Below are positions 1 through 7,449 of a stretch of 39,715 nucleotides of DNA, piece by piece. Numbering within the stretch: the first letter of the stretch is position 1; the number at the start of each line of letters is the position of its first letter. The DNA comes from an uncultured Collinsella sp. (GTDB lineage: Bacteria; Actinomycetota; Coriobacteriia; Coriobacteriales; Coriobacteriaceae), in contig UQMO01000017.1 of NCBI GenBank assembly GCA_900542125.1, forward strand, positions 1-39,715, in the 5' to 3' direction. The position numbers were made by a program, and so were the translations under genes. The notes beneath the pieces were generated by a model, which was given only the letters and a program-made list of their open reading frames with translations, did no database searches and was not told where the DNA came from.

Positions 1-40
1 TAAGCCTTCGTCGGCAGCGTCAGATGTGTATAAGAGACAG
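1..40 (+). other. Nextera read-1 adapter (artefact)
   Basis: Not genomic. Bases 1-7 (TAAGCCT) match the last seven bases of Nextera index S508 (CTAAGCCT). Bases 8-21 are TCGTCGGCAGCGTC, and 22-40 are AGATGTGTATAAGAGACAG, the Tn5 mosaic end. Genomic sequence starts at about 41. The ATG inside the mosaic end opens a false reading frame beginning MCIRDR, a well-known database artefact. Confidence 0.98.
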
Positions 41-59
41 ATTAGATACTCAACGAAAT

Positions 60-92
60 ACGGCCCCGCAGCTCAATAAGCTGCGGGGCCGT
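60..92 (-). terminator. Rho-independent terminator after the EIICB gene
   Basis: A perfect 14-bp GC-rich stem (60-73 with 79-92) closes a 5-base loop. On the minus strand it is followed by the T-rich stretch ATTTCGTT. It lies about 36 bases after the EIICB stop, so the permease gene ends its transcript and no EIIA is co-transcribed downstream. Confidence 0.85.
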
Positions 93-128
93 ACCATACA
101 CCGACGAATCAACGACGAAGTGCATCCA

Positions 129-1823
129 CTATTTGGCCAGCTCCTGAACGATCCAGTCAATTGCACCTTCGGGATCGTTGGTAAGGTCGATATACTCCTT
201 GCCCCTTGTGGTGAGCAGTTTAATTCCAAGGCGATCGGTATCGGCCTTCATAGCGTCATAGTACATGCGTGCCTGGGGTGCCAGAACAATCACGTTGTAC
301 TGATCCATCGTCTCATAGTGGCTTCCGTACGCACCGGACTGAGAAACCAGATCGATACCCTTAGCAGCGGCACCTTCGCGAAGAGCATTTGCCAAGAGAG
401 TCGAAGTGCCAGCACCCTGGCAAAGCACAAGCACGCGGATCTGCTCCGCCTTGTCCTTTACCGCCTCGAGAGCTTTTGCGACATTTTCCTGTGCGGCAAT
501 AGCATCTGCATCCGAGTTTCCTGCAGTCTCCTTTGCAGACTCTTCCAAACAAAGCTGATGGTCATACGCCTTGCAGAACGGATAGTAAATCACAAAGTCA
601 ACGACCAACAGCACTGCCATCAATACGAGAGAACGCAGATCGAGACCCGTGGTGAGGAACGCACCAATTGGGCCGGGAAGCGCCCACGGCATGGTATACA
701 TGGGGGCGTTCATTCCAATGACGTCAATGAAAAATTTACCGATAATGGCGTTGACCATAGGAGCCACTAGGAAGGGCACGAACATATAGGGATTGAGAAC
801 AATCGGCATACCGAAGATAACGGGCTCGTTAACTCCAAAAATCACCGGGATAATCGATGCCTTGCCCATGGCTTTAAGCTGCTTGGAGCGCATAAACATG
901 ATCAGGATAATAGGAACGATGAACGTGCAGCCAGAACCGCCCAGACCGCCGATGAAGCTTGTAAAGTCCTGCGTGAGAGCAATTGACGGGTGTCCACCTG
1001 CTTGGAAAACCTCAAGATTGGTAACGGTATTGCCGTAGAGCGCAGCATTGATCGGACTCATGACAACCGAAGCACCGTGGATACCCATAAATTGGAAAAG
1101 TGCGACCGCGCCTTCGATAAGCGCCATGCCAGGATAGGTGTCGACCGCGGAGAACAGCGGCGAGATGAGAGCGGACACCAAATTGGCGAACGGCACAGCA
1201 AGCAGCTTGCGGCTCGCAAGATCGATAAAAGCGCACGCAAGGATCGAAAACCCAAATGCAAAGATATCGCGAAAACTCTGCGCAATAGAGCCAGGGACCT
1301 CTTTGGGGAGCTTGATCGTCACATTATGGCTAATGCACACCTTATAGATATTAACGGTCAAGAATGCGGCTACGAACGCAGCGAGAAAACCCTTGGTTCC
1401 CATATAGCCGGTTTCAAAAACAGATGTATCTGCTCCGCCAATCGAGACAACATCGTTCGTCACCGATAGCAAGAGCATGCCGCACATGGCACAAACCATG
1501 CACGAGGTGGGGTTGAGAGATTTGCCCGAAGGCATGCGACGGTTCATCGACATGGCAAGTGAGCTCGCCGTGGTGCCGGCCACCATAATGCCAAGAAGCC
1601 CCATGGTATATGCATAGATTTTATTGAAGAAATCCAGCACCTCAGACGGAAGCGTGATGCCTACATAGGCAGGGAGCGTCGAAAGAAGAAGGAACAGGCT
1701 CGAGAACAGCACAATTGGCATATTCGAGAGAAAGCCATCCTTGATCGCCACCAGATAAATGTTCCTCGAGATTTTGTCGAAGAGGGGCTGGTGTTTTTCA
1801 AGGAATTTGACGATAGCGTCCAT
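129..1823 (-). CDS. PTS lactose-family EIICB permease (LacE type)
   Basis: A membrane permease (EIIC) fused to its phosphocarrier domain (EIIB) of the Lac-family phosphotransferase system, importing and phosphorylating a beta-galactoside or related disaccharide. The 564-residue length matches LacE. Residues about 1-425 are hydrophobic with many membrane segments. They carry the GIHG motif and the NEPVIFGMP signature typical of Lac/Cel EIIC. After an Ala/Glu-rich linker, EIIB starts near residue 460 with VLVLCQGAGTSTLL; its Cys is the phosphorylation site. The C-terminal APQ, MKADTDRLGIKL and YIDLTNDPEGA stretches resemble LacE more than cellobiose proteins. An in-frame ATG five codons upstream overlaps the ribosome site AAAGGA, so the start at 1823 is preferred. 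No EIIA is nearby. Substrate is unproven. Confidence 0.9.
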   Translation of the reverse strand: MDAIVKFLEKHQPLFDKISRNIYLVAIKDGFLSNMPIVLFSSLFLLLSTLPAYVGITLPSEVLDFFNKIYAYTMGLLGIMVAGTTASSLAMSMNRRMPSGKSLNPTSCMVCAMCGMLLLSVTNDVVSIGGADTSVFETGYMGTKGFLAAFVAAFLTVNIYKVCISHNVTIKLPKEVPGSIAQSFRDIFAFGFSILACAFIDLASRKLLAVPFANLVSALISPLFSAVDTYPGMALIEGAVALFQFMGIHGASVVMSPINAALYGNTVTNLEVFQAGGHPSIALTQDFTSFIGGLGGSGCTFIVPIILIMFMRSKQLKAMGKASIIPVIFGVNEPVIFGMPIVLNPYMFVPFLVAPMVNAIIGKFFIDVIGMNAPMYTMPWALPGPIGAFLTTGLDLRSLVLMAVLLVVDFVIYYPFCKAYDHQLCLEESAKETAGNSDADAIAAQENVAKALEAVKDKAEQIRVLVLCQGAGTSTLLANALREGAAAKGIDLVSQSGAYGSHYETMDQYNVIVLAPQARMYYDAMKADTDRLGIKLLTTRGKEYIDLTNDPEGAIDWIVQELAK

Positions 1824-2179
1824 AACACATCCTTTCATGATTCCCGGGCACGTAACGATTTATCCGGACTCAACCGTCGTCGTCCCCGTTTGTATCCACT
1901 TATGTAAGTAAATACGTTCTTGTGCGAAATGTAATATCATTTGCGCGATTTGTCATAACCAATTCTTTTTCTGCTTTGTCGATATGTCAAGAATTCAAAT
2001 ACTTATTCGGTGAACGGTAGTCGATTAATATAAGATTTTCCCAGCTAAGGGCTATTTTTTCCGAGCAATACAATAAGCTTGCAACCGTTCACCGATTGGA
2101 TATAACATATTGAATATATTGTTGTAACAATATTAGAGACAATGTCACAAGCCTGTCGTTCTAGTCAAAGGAAGTAACA
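1824..2179. promoter_or_regulatory. Divergent control region of EIICB and the 2180 gene
   Basis: An AT-rich 356-base gap between divergent genes. It contains an 18-bp palindrome, ATATTGTT-GT-AACAATAT (2116-2133), 46 bases before the 2180 start. It also has a widely spaced inverted repeat, TCGGTGAACGGT (2007-2018) and ACCGTTCACCGA (2084-2095). Both look like protein-binding sites; the GntR regulator at 3173 is the obvious candidate for one of them. No coding sequence is seen. Confidence 0.55.
2007..2095. repeat. Inverted repeat with CGGTGAACGGT arms
   Basis: Arms 2007-2018 and 2084-2095 are perfect 12-bp inverse copies separated by 65 bases. The sequence CGGTGAACGGTAGT at 2009 recurs exactly at 18631, in the other PTS control region of this window. 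Confidence 0.7.
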
Positions 2180-3100
2180 ATGCCCAAACGATTACTGAAC
2201 ATGTCCGCATCCGATTTTGCCGCCACGTCACCCATGGATCTAAAGCAGGCAATTCTGGCTTCCGAGGGACGTACCATCATGGCGGAAAACGTACCCTCTT
2301 CCCAATTTCTCGGCGGCGTTACTAATGCAGAAATCGAACGTGCCGCAGGTGCCGACCTGCTTCTGTTTAACGCGCTCGATGTGTTCGATCCAGTTATTGC
2401 CGGTATTCCAGATGATCTCAATGAAAACCCGGTCACTTGGGTGAAGCGAGCATGCGGACGGCCCATTGGCGTCAATCTGGAGCCAGTTGATAACGAGGCA
2501 GAGATGTCTGAATCCCGAACGGAAATCCCCATGGGTCGTCGCGTCTCTCCCAAGACCTTAGAAAAGGCTAACGAACTCGGATTTGATTTTATCTGCCTGA
2601 CGGGCAACCCTGGAACCGGCGTCTCCAACGATGCAATCGCCCATTCGATTAAACTCTCCAAAGAGCATTTCAATGGCCTGGTCATAGCCGGAAAAATGCA
2701 TGGAGCGGGCGTTGCGGAACCTGTCATGACGCTCGAAATTGCGCGCAAGTTTGTTGACCTCGGCGTCGATATCCTTCTGGTGCCAGCCCCCTACACCGTC
2801 CCTTGCTTCCAAGAAGCAGACCTGCGCGCCATCGTAGACTTTGTACGATCCCACAACGTAGGCAAGTCAATTGAAGAGAAGGTTCTCGTCATGGCGGCGA
2901 ACGGGACGAGTCAAGACTCCTGCGACAGCGAGACCATTAAGAAAATAGGCCTTGCAGCAAAAGCAGCCGGCGCTGACCTCCAACATATCGGGGACTCCAT
3001 GAACGGTATTTGCCTGCCCCAGAATATCTTCACGCTCGGACAAGCCCTTCGTGGATACAGGCATCAGATCGTCATGCTGAGCCGCTCTGTGATACGTTAA
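2180..3100 (+). CDS. PTS-associated barrel-like protein of unknown function
   Basis: A 306-residue soluble protein with no signal peptide or membrane segment. I recognise it as a family that often sits beside Lac/Cel-type PTS genes and is annotated as PEP phosphonomutase or haloacid dehalogenase-like without proof; I believe Pfam lists it as DUF7916. Visible features suit a TIM-barrel-like enzyme: alternating strands and helices, ADLLLFNALDVFDP near residue 60, GRPIGVNLEPVD near 95, FICLTGNPGTGVSN near 140, GLVIAGKMHGAG near 170, VDILLVPAPYTVP near 200 and a late GADLQHIGDSM. Glycine-rich loops after strands suggest phosphate binding. The start has a strong ribosome site (AAAGGAAG). It is probably co-transcribed with the GntR gene 72 bases downstream. 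It may process the imported sugar phosphate, but the reaction is unknown. Confidence 0.8.
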   Translation: MPKRLLNMSASDFAATSPMDLKQAILASEGRTIMAENVPSSQFLGGVTNAEIERAAGADLLLFNALDVFDPVIAGIPDDLNENPVTWVKRACGRPIGVNLEPVDNEAEMSESRTEIPMGRRVSPKTLEKANELGFDFICLTGNPGTGVSNDAIAHSIKLSKEHFNGLVIAGKMHGAGVAEPVMTLEIARKFVDLGVDILLVPAPYTVPCFQEADLRAIVDFVRSHNVGKSIEEKVLVMAANGTSQDSCDSETIKKIGLAAKAAGADLQHIGDSMNGICLPQNIFTLGQALRGYRHQIVMLSRSVIR

Positions 3101-3172
3101 GGTTACCTTGCCCACGTTACATCCCGACTGAGGCAACCATCAGGTATAACCAACATGCAAACTGAGGCTCTA

Positions 3173-3892
3173 ATGCTCGATACACACGAAAAACGGCCAC
3201 TCTATTTACAGCTCACCGACGCGCTGCTCAAGCAGATCGTCGATGAATATCAAGCAGACGATAAACTTCCAACAGAAATGGAACTCTGCGACGAATACGC
3301 CGTAAGCAGAACAACCGTCCGACTTGCCATGAGTGAGCTGGAGCGTCGTGGAAGTATCTATCGAATCCAAGGTAAGGGGTCGTTTGTTGCACCGAAACGC
3401 GTTAGCGAGCTCAATTCACTTTTAGACTTTGACTTTGCAAGCCATTGCGATGGCGTTGATCCAGATGCCATTACCAAACATTTCGGCGGCCTCACATCAG
3501 GTCGTCCAATTTCCGTAATGATGCTCCAACAATTTGGATGTCAAAGTCGCGATGAAATTCAGCGTCTTGAATTGACCTACGAACTTGAAGGCAGCTTCAT
3601 AGGCGCTGATACGTTCTTCATTTCAAAGTCGCGCGTTCCGAATAACCAGTTAGATTTTCAGGCATTTAGCAGAATCATGGACGACTTGTCCAAGTCTATC
3701 CAATCTGTTAGGGAAAGCTATAGAGCACGTCAGCTTAGCGATTCCGAAGCCAGTAATTATGGTGTTGCAAAACTTCCGGTCATCGAACTGACTCATTATG
3801 CTTACGACTCCGGAGGCAAACTAATCTCAATTGTCTGCCGCACCGTCTTAACTGGGCGAATCCCTTATCAAAACTTTATTTTCAAGTCCTAA
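3173..3892 (+). CDS. GntR-family (HutC/UTRA) transcriptional regulator
   Basis: A transcription factor. Residues about 6-75 form a GntR winged helix: RPLYLQL, the LPTEMELCDEYAVSRTTVR recognition region and IYRIQGKGSFV. About 90-239 form the UTRA ligand domain, which binds small sugar or amino-sugar phosphates in relatives. An upstream ATG at 3155 is possible, but GAGG lies six bases before the ATG at 3173 and the first six residues of the longer form are not GntR-like. It follows the unknown barrel protein and lies divergent from the EIICB permease, so local control is likely. The 18-bp palindrome at 2116-2133 is a candidate operator. The ligand is unknown. Confidence 0.88.
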   Translation: MLDTHEKRPLYLQLTDALLKQIVDEYQADDKLPTEMELCDEYAVSRTTVRLAMSELERRGSIYRIQGKGSFVAPKRVSELNSLLDFDFASHCDGVDPDAITKHFGGLTSGRPISVMMLQQFGCQSRDEIQRLELTYELEGSFIGADTFFISKSRVPNNQLDFQAFSRIMDDLSKSIQSVRESYRARQLSDSEASNYGVAKLPVIELTHYAYDSGGKLISIVCRTVLTGRIPYQNFIFKS

Positions 3893-3904
3893 TGTTCTTT
3901 TTCT

Positions 3905-3967
3905 TTTGTCTCGATCTGTAACACGTAGCTGAGTTTTTAAGTCCTAACCGTTACAGATCGAGACAAA
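3905..3967. repeat. Palindromic intergenic repeat, copy A
   Basis: Two perfect 18-bp inverse arms, TTTGTCTCGATCTGTAAC at 3905-3922 and its complement at 3950-3967, enclose 27 bases. Copy B follows 17 bases later with the same architecture. It lies between the convergent ends of the GntR and DeoR genes and could act as a two-way transcription end or be a small mobile palindrome. Confidence 0.85.
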
Positions 3968-3984
3968 CAAGGTAGGCCCCGCCG

Positions 3985-4049
3985 AATTGTCTCAATCTGT
4001 AACATCTGGTTGGTGGTTTCACCCCTACCTGTTACAGGTTGAGACGATT
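3985..4049. repeat. Palindromic intergenic repeat, copy B
   Basis: Arms 3985-4003 and 4031-4049 pair at 17 of 19 positions around a 27-base centre. They share the core TGTCTCRATCTGTAAC with copy A. Both mismatches would be G:U pairs in RNA, which suggests selection on a folded transcript. It is a tandem partner of the element at 3905. Confidence 0.85.
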
Positions 4050-4164
4050 TGATAGTGGGGTCCTTATTTGCGCGTCATATCGCGTAGCGCTGACGCGCTG
4101 GTTTCCACAATGACAGGAGGTAAAAGTCCTCCCGCGTCACCCGTTGGCAATCCCGTAGCGATAA

Positions 4165-4929
4165 CTAGCAAATAACCTGCGTGTGTTCCTCGATGGCGGC
4201 ACGATCCTCGGCGGCGATGCCCGGCTCGCACACCACGGCGTCCAAATTGTCCAGGCGGCAGAAGGTGTAGAAGTCGCGCTTGCCGACCTTGCTGGAGTCA
4301 GCGATCAGATAGCGCGAGTCGGCCTTGCTAAAGGCGAGCTGCTGGATGCGGCCCTCTTCCATATTGGATGTAGACACGTCGCCGTCCAGAATGCCGTTGG
4401 CACCGATAAACGCCGCGTCGATGCCCAGCGCACGCAGGGTATCCTCGGCCGTTGGTCCCACAAAAGCGGCGGTGCGGCGACGGTACATGCCGCCCACCAG
4501 GCACAGGTCGCAGTCTTCGCGCGCCTCGAGCAGGTTAAACACCGAAAGCGAATTGGTCACAATGCGCAGGAGAAACGCCGGCAGCATCGAGGCCATCTGC
4601 TCAACCGTGGTGCCCGTGCCCAAAAAGATGGTCGAGCCTTCCTCGATAAGCTCCACAGAACGGCGCGCAATCTGCAACTTTTCCTCGGCATGCTTCGTGC
4701 GCTTTTCGCTGTGCGAATACTCATGGCGCAGCATAGCGTGTGGACGGCCCTGCGCACTGCGGGCTCCGCCGTGCACGCGCTCGATCTCGCCCAGGCTCGC
4801 AAGCTCCTCAAGATCACGGCGGATCGTCATATCCGAGACACCTAACGCATCCGAAATCTCCTTGACCGAGACCGTTCCCTGTTCCTCGAGCAGCTGCCGA
4901 ACCTTATCCTGTCGCTCCGCTTTAATCAC
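4165..4929 (-). CDS. DeoR-family sugar-responsive repressor
   Basis: A DNA-binding regulator. Residues about 5-60 are the DeoR winged helix: RQDKVRQLLEEQGTVSVKEI followed by VSDMTIRRDLEELASLGEIERVHGG. About 80-245 are the DeoRC ligand domain with the phosphosugar-binding patterns IFLGTGTTVEQMA, IVTNSLSVFNLL, LVGGMYRR, AFIGANGI, and SSKVGKRDF. The reading frame opens at a GTG at 4956, but GAGGA lies six bases before a GTG at 4929, which gives the usual short N-terminus; I chose that (254 residues). It is divergent from galactose mutarotase with a roughly 205-base promoter gap, so it plausibly controls galactose or lactose metabolism. LacR or another DeoR role cannot be settled. Confidence 0.88.
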   Translation of the reverse strand: MIKAERQDKVRQLLEEQGTVSVKEISDALGVSDMTIRRDLEELASLGEIERVHGGARSAQGRPHAMLRHEYSHSEKRTKHAEEKLQIARRSVELIEEGSTIFLGTGTTVEQMASMLPAFLLRIVTNSLSVFNLLEAREDCDLCLVGGMYRRRTAAFVGPTAEDTLRALGIDAAFIGANGILDGDVSTSNMEEGRIQQLAFSKADSRYLIADSSKVGKRDFYTFCRLDNLDAVVCEPGIAAEDRAAIEEHTQVIC

Positions 4930-5134
4930 GATGAGTCCTCGCTGTTCCACGCTCACGTCAATTCAAACAATAACGAACAAATTGTATCAGACTCGCGCGC
5001 GTCAGAAATGAACGCCCGCACAGCTCCAATCATCACTTTTTTGAGAAAAATACCCCCTGCTTTAGTGGGGTGTAGTGATAATCTTGCCTGTTCGCGCTAC
5101 AGTTTGTCGGAAATACCTCGATGTTAGGAACCAA

Positions 5135-6187
5135 ATGATCACTTCCGAGCTTTTCGGCACCGCGCCGTGCGGTACCCCCGTTCATCGTTACACCCTCAAC
5201 GGGCCCGAGATCTGCGTTCGCATTATGGACTATGGCGCCACCGTGTTGGGCATCGACGTGCCCGACATCCCCGGCAACGTGCGCGATGTGGTGCTGGGCT
5301 TCGATAAGCTCGAGGATTACTTTGACAACCCCGCCTGCTTTGGCGCGACCATCGGCCCCGTGGCCAACCGCACTGCAGGTGCCACGATCACTATCGCTGG
5401 CACGGACTGGCATATGCCGGCCAACGAAGGCGCCAACAACCTGCACAGCGACCTTGAGCATGGTCTGCACAAGCGCGTGTGGGACGTTGAACTCGACGAG
5501 ACTCACAACGCCGTTCGCATGACCACCTCGCTTGAGGATGGCGAGCTGGGTCTCCCCGGCAACCGCACCTTTACGGCCGTGTTTACCGTGACGCGCACCG
5601 GCGTCTTTCGCATCGAATATGGCTGCGAGAGCGACCGCGCCACGTACGTGTCCATGACCAACCACACATACTTTAACCTTGCCGGCCATAACGCCGGCAT
5701 GGACTGCGAGCACTTCTTTGTTGCCAACGCTGCCCACTACCTGCCCATCAACGAGCAGAATATCCCCGCCGGCGAGATCGCTCCGGTCGAGGGAACACCG
5801 TTTGACTTTCGCGAGCTGCGCCCCGTCGCTCCCGGCATGGAGGCCGACGACCCGCAGATTAAGCAGGCCCGTGGCTACGATCACTGTCTGTGCATCGATG
5901 GCTATCAGTACGGCCGCAATCTCCGCCGCGCGATGCACGTCGAGGAGATGTGGACCGGCCGCGAGCTGGACTACTACACCACTGCCCCGGGCGTGCAGCT
6001 CTACACCGGCAACTGGCTGGGCGACGAGCACGCCAAGGACGATGCTAACTATGGCTGGGGCGCCGGCTTTGCTCTCGAGGCCGAGATGTACCCCGACACG
6101 CCGCACCAGCCGTTGTTCCCGCAGGGCATTGTGGGCCCGGGTCACCCCTACAGCAATGTGATCGAATACCACTTTATGAGGCACTAA
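5135..6187 (+). CDS. galM: Galactose mutarotase (aldose 1-epimerase)
   Basis: A cytoplasmic enzyme interconverting alpha- and beta-D-galactose (or glucose) before the Leloir or tagatose route. At 350 residues it is the usual GalM length. Visible motifs are YGATVLGI, DNPACFGATIGPVANR, GANNLHSD (catalytic-region His), SMTNHTYFNL with the HTYFNLAG catalytic histidine, a GYDHCLC loop, VQLYTGNW and LEAEMYPDTPHQP. A start 20 codons upstream has no ribosome site; AGGAA precedes the ATG at 5135. It faces the DeoR regulator and ends in a strong terminator. Its sequence differs clearly from the second epimerase-like protein at 9820-10701. Confidence 0.95.
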   Translation: MITSELFGTAPCGTPVHRYTLNGPEICVRIMDYGATVLGIDVPDIPGNVRDVVLGFDKLEDYFDNPACFGATIGPVANRTAGATITIAGTDWHMPANEGANNLHSDLEHGLHKRVWDVELDETHNAVRMTTSLEDGELGLPGNRTFTAVFTVTRTGVFRIEYGCESDRATYVSMTNHTYFNLAGHNAGMDCEHFFVANAAHYLPINEQNIPAGEIAPVEGTPFDFRELRPVAPGMEADDPQIKQARGYDHCLCIDGYQYGRNLRRAMHVEEMWTGRELDYYTTAPGVQLYTGNWLGDEHAKDDANYGWGAGFALEAEMYPDTPHQPLFPQGIVGPGHPYSNVIEYHFMRH

Positions 6188-6213
6188 GCCCACAGCGCGA
6201 CATATCGCACAGC

Positions 6214-6248
6214 AGCGCCCGCCGGCACACCGCCGACGGGCGCTTTTT
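6214..6248 (+). terminator. Rho-independent terminator of galM
   Basis: A 13-bp GC stem (6214-6226 with 6232-6244, one G:U pair) with a short ACACC loop is followed by a run of T. It lies 27 bases after the galM stop. Confidence 0.9.
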
Positions 6249-6291
6249 CATGCCTAAATCTTTTTTTCGATGCCACCGAATTGGTGACATA

Positions 6292-6447
6292 ACAAAACTA
6301 TGCCGAATTACTACGATGAACCCACGATGTCCGACCACGCGCTGGTTTATAAAAAATTAGCAACTCGTCTACCTGCTGTTTTATTCTCCGCAAATTTGGC
6401 ATGCTCGGCGATAAGCAATTCGTCGTAGTAAACCGGCATAGTTTTGG
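6292..6447. repeat. 156-bp inverted-repeat element (MITE-like)
   Basis: Terminal inverted arms of 29 bases (6292-6320 and 6419-6447) match at 25 positions, with the core AAAACTATGCC and TACTACGA. The 98-base AT-richer interior holds no convincing gene. It occupies most of the 324-base gap between galM and the orphan EIIB gene. The long spacing between arms is unlike a terminator and fits a small non-autonomous mobile element. Confidence 0.75.
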
Positions 6448-6511
6448 CAGACGGCGCCACACAGACCCCCTACGAAGGCAAAATGATCCCTTTCCCTCCG
6501 TCCCCAAGGGA

Positions 6512-6994
6512 TCAATTGAGCAAGGTTTCGATGGGGTCGGGGTTGGAGCTGGGGAGATAGCGGATTTCCAGCTCTACGCCGAGCTTTTGTAGCTCTCTGA
6601 GAGCAGCGACATCCGCATCGTCTATGGCGACCGCGGGCGTTACAGAGCGTTTGCCCTCCCCTGTCTGCATATGGCCAATGCTGATCTTGGTGATCGGCAC
6701 ACCACCCTTAACCAGCGTGAGTGCATCGGCGGGTGAGGCCACCATGATCAGAATCAACTGGCGCGGCGTTGCGGTATGAATGATGTCGACGGTCCTTTGC
6801 ACCGAGAAAAACCGCGTCCAAACGCCTTCTGGCGCCGCCACCCTCATGGGTGCCCATTGGCGCGAATCCGCCGCAATCTCGTCGTTGACGATTAGGACGA
6901 GGTTGGAACCCATAGCCTCGTTCCACAGCTCGACGTCTTGCCCGTAAATAAACCGGTCATCGATACGCGTGAGAAGGATCTTGGGTTGAGCCAT
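6512..6994 (-). CDS. Orphan PTS mannose-family EIIB-like protein lacking the phospho-histidine
   Basis: A 160-residue homologue of the EIIB phosphocarrier of mannose/GalNAc PTS systems. It aligns without gaps to the EIIB at 16964-17446 with roughly half of residues identical, including the LTLVKGGVPI and LGVELEIR blocks. The catalytic segment RIDNRLVHGQV of the partner reads RIDDRFIYGQD here: His17, the phosphorylated residue of the family, is Tyr (codon 6944-6946). It therefore should not carry phosphate in the usual way. No EIIA, EIIC or EIID is adjacent. It may be a non-catalytic regulatory or decoy subunit, or a decaying paralogue, though the open frame and conserved remainder argue for function. 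Ribosome site is weak. Confidence 0.88.
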   Translation of the reverse strand: MAQPKILLTRIDDRFIYGQDVELWNEAMGSNLVLIVNDEIAADSRQWAPMRVAAPEGVWTRFFSVQRTVDIIHTATPRQLILIMVASPADALTLVKGGVPITKISIGHMQTGEGKRSVTPAVAIDDADVAALRELQKLGVELEIRYLPSSNPDPIETLLN

Positions 6995-7150
6995 GGCAGT
7001 CCCATTCTGTTTGAGACTCGTAAGAGCGAGACATCACGTCTCCAATATTAGTGCATTTAAAGTGAGAAAAGCCGTCAGAACACTTGCACGGATGTGCGAT
7101 GTCCCGTATCATAGACAGCCGTTGACGCCTCAGTGCGTCACCACATGGCC

Positions 7151-7226
7151 GCCAGCGTAGCTCAGTTGGTAGAGCACCGCTCTCGTAAAGCGGGGGTCAC
7201 CGGTTCGAGCCCGGTCGCTGGCTCCA
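7151..7226 (+). tRNA. tRNA-Thr (anticodon CGT)
   Basis: A full 76-base cloverleaf. The acceptor stem is GCCAGCG with CGCTGGC, the D arm contains AGTTGGTAGA, and the anticodon stem CCGCT/AGCGG encloses loop CTCGTAA (anticodon CGT, reading ACG). The T arm is ACCGG-TTCGAGC-CCGGT and the CCA end is encoded. It is transcribed alone and followed by a terminator. Confidence 0.97.
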
Positions 7227-7237
7227 TTGCACAAGAT

Positions 7238-7260
7238 AGCCGCCTTCGGGCGGCTTTTTT
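7238..7260 (+). terminator. Terminator of tRNA-Thr
   Basis: AGCCGCC-TTCG-GGCGGCT followed by six T, starting 12 bases after the tRNA CCA end. Confidence 0.95.
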
Positions 7261-7449
7261 GTTGCCGATTCGCCCACTCGGTGGACTTCGGATTTAATGC
7301 TTAGGGGGCGGGGATTTACCAAAGTGAAATTTTAATGAAAAGAAACCCAGCTGCAACAATTGCCATGGTGAGGGCTCGAATTGGTCATATAGATTTAAAA
7401 TAGCCACGATACCTTCTCTTTTGCTGGAACGATATATCTATACAAGGTT

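Noticed and set aside
24..770. Plus-strand frame beginning MCIRDR
   Set aside because: It starts in the sequencing adapter and runs antisense through the EIICB gene.
3905..4049. CRISPR-like repeat array
   Set aside because: Only two palindromic units with no constant-length unique spacers and no cas genes.
5033..6193. 386-codon antisense frame over galM
   Set aside because: Mirror frame of a well-conserved enzyme; the product has no recognisable domain.
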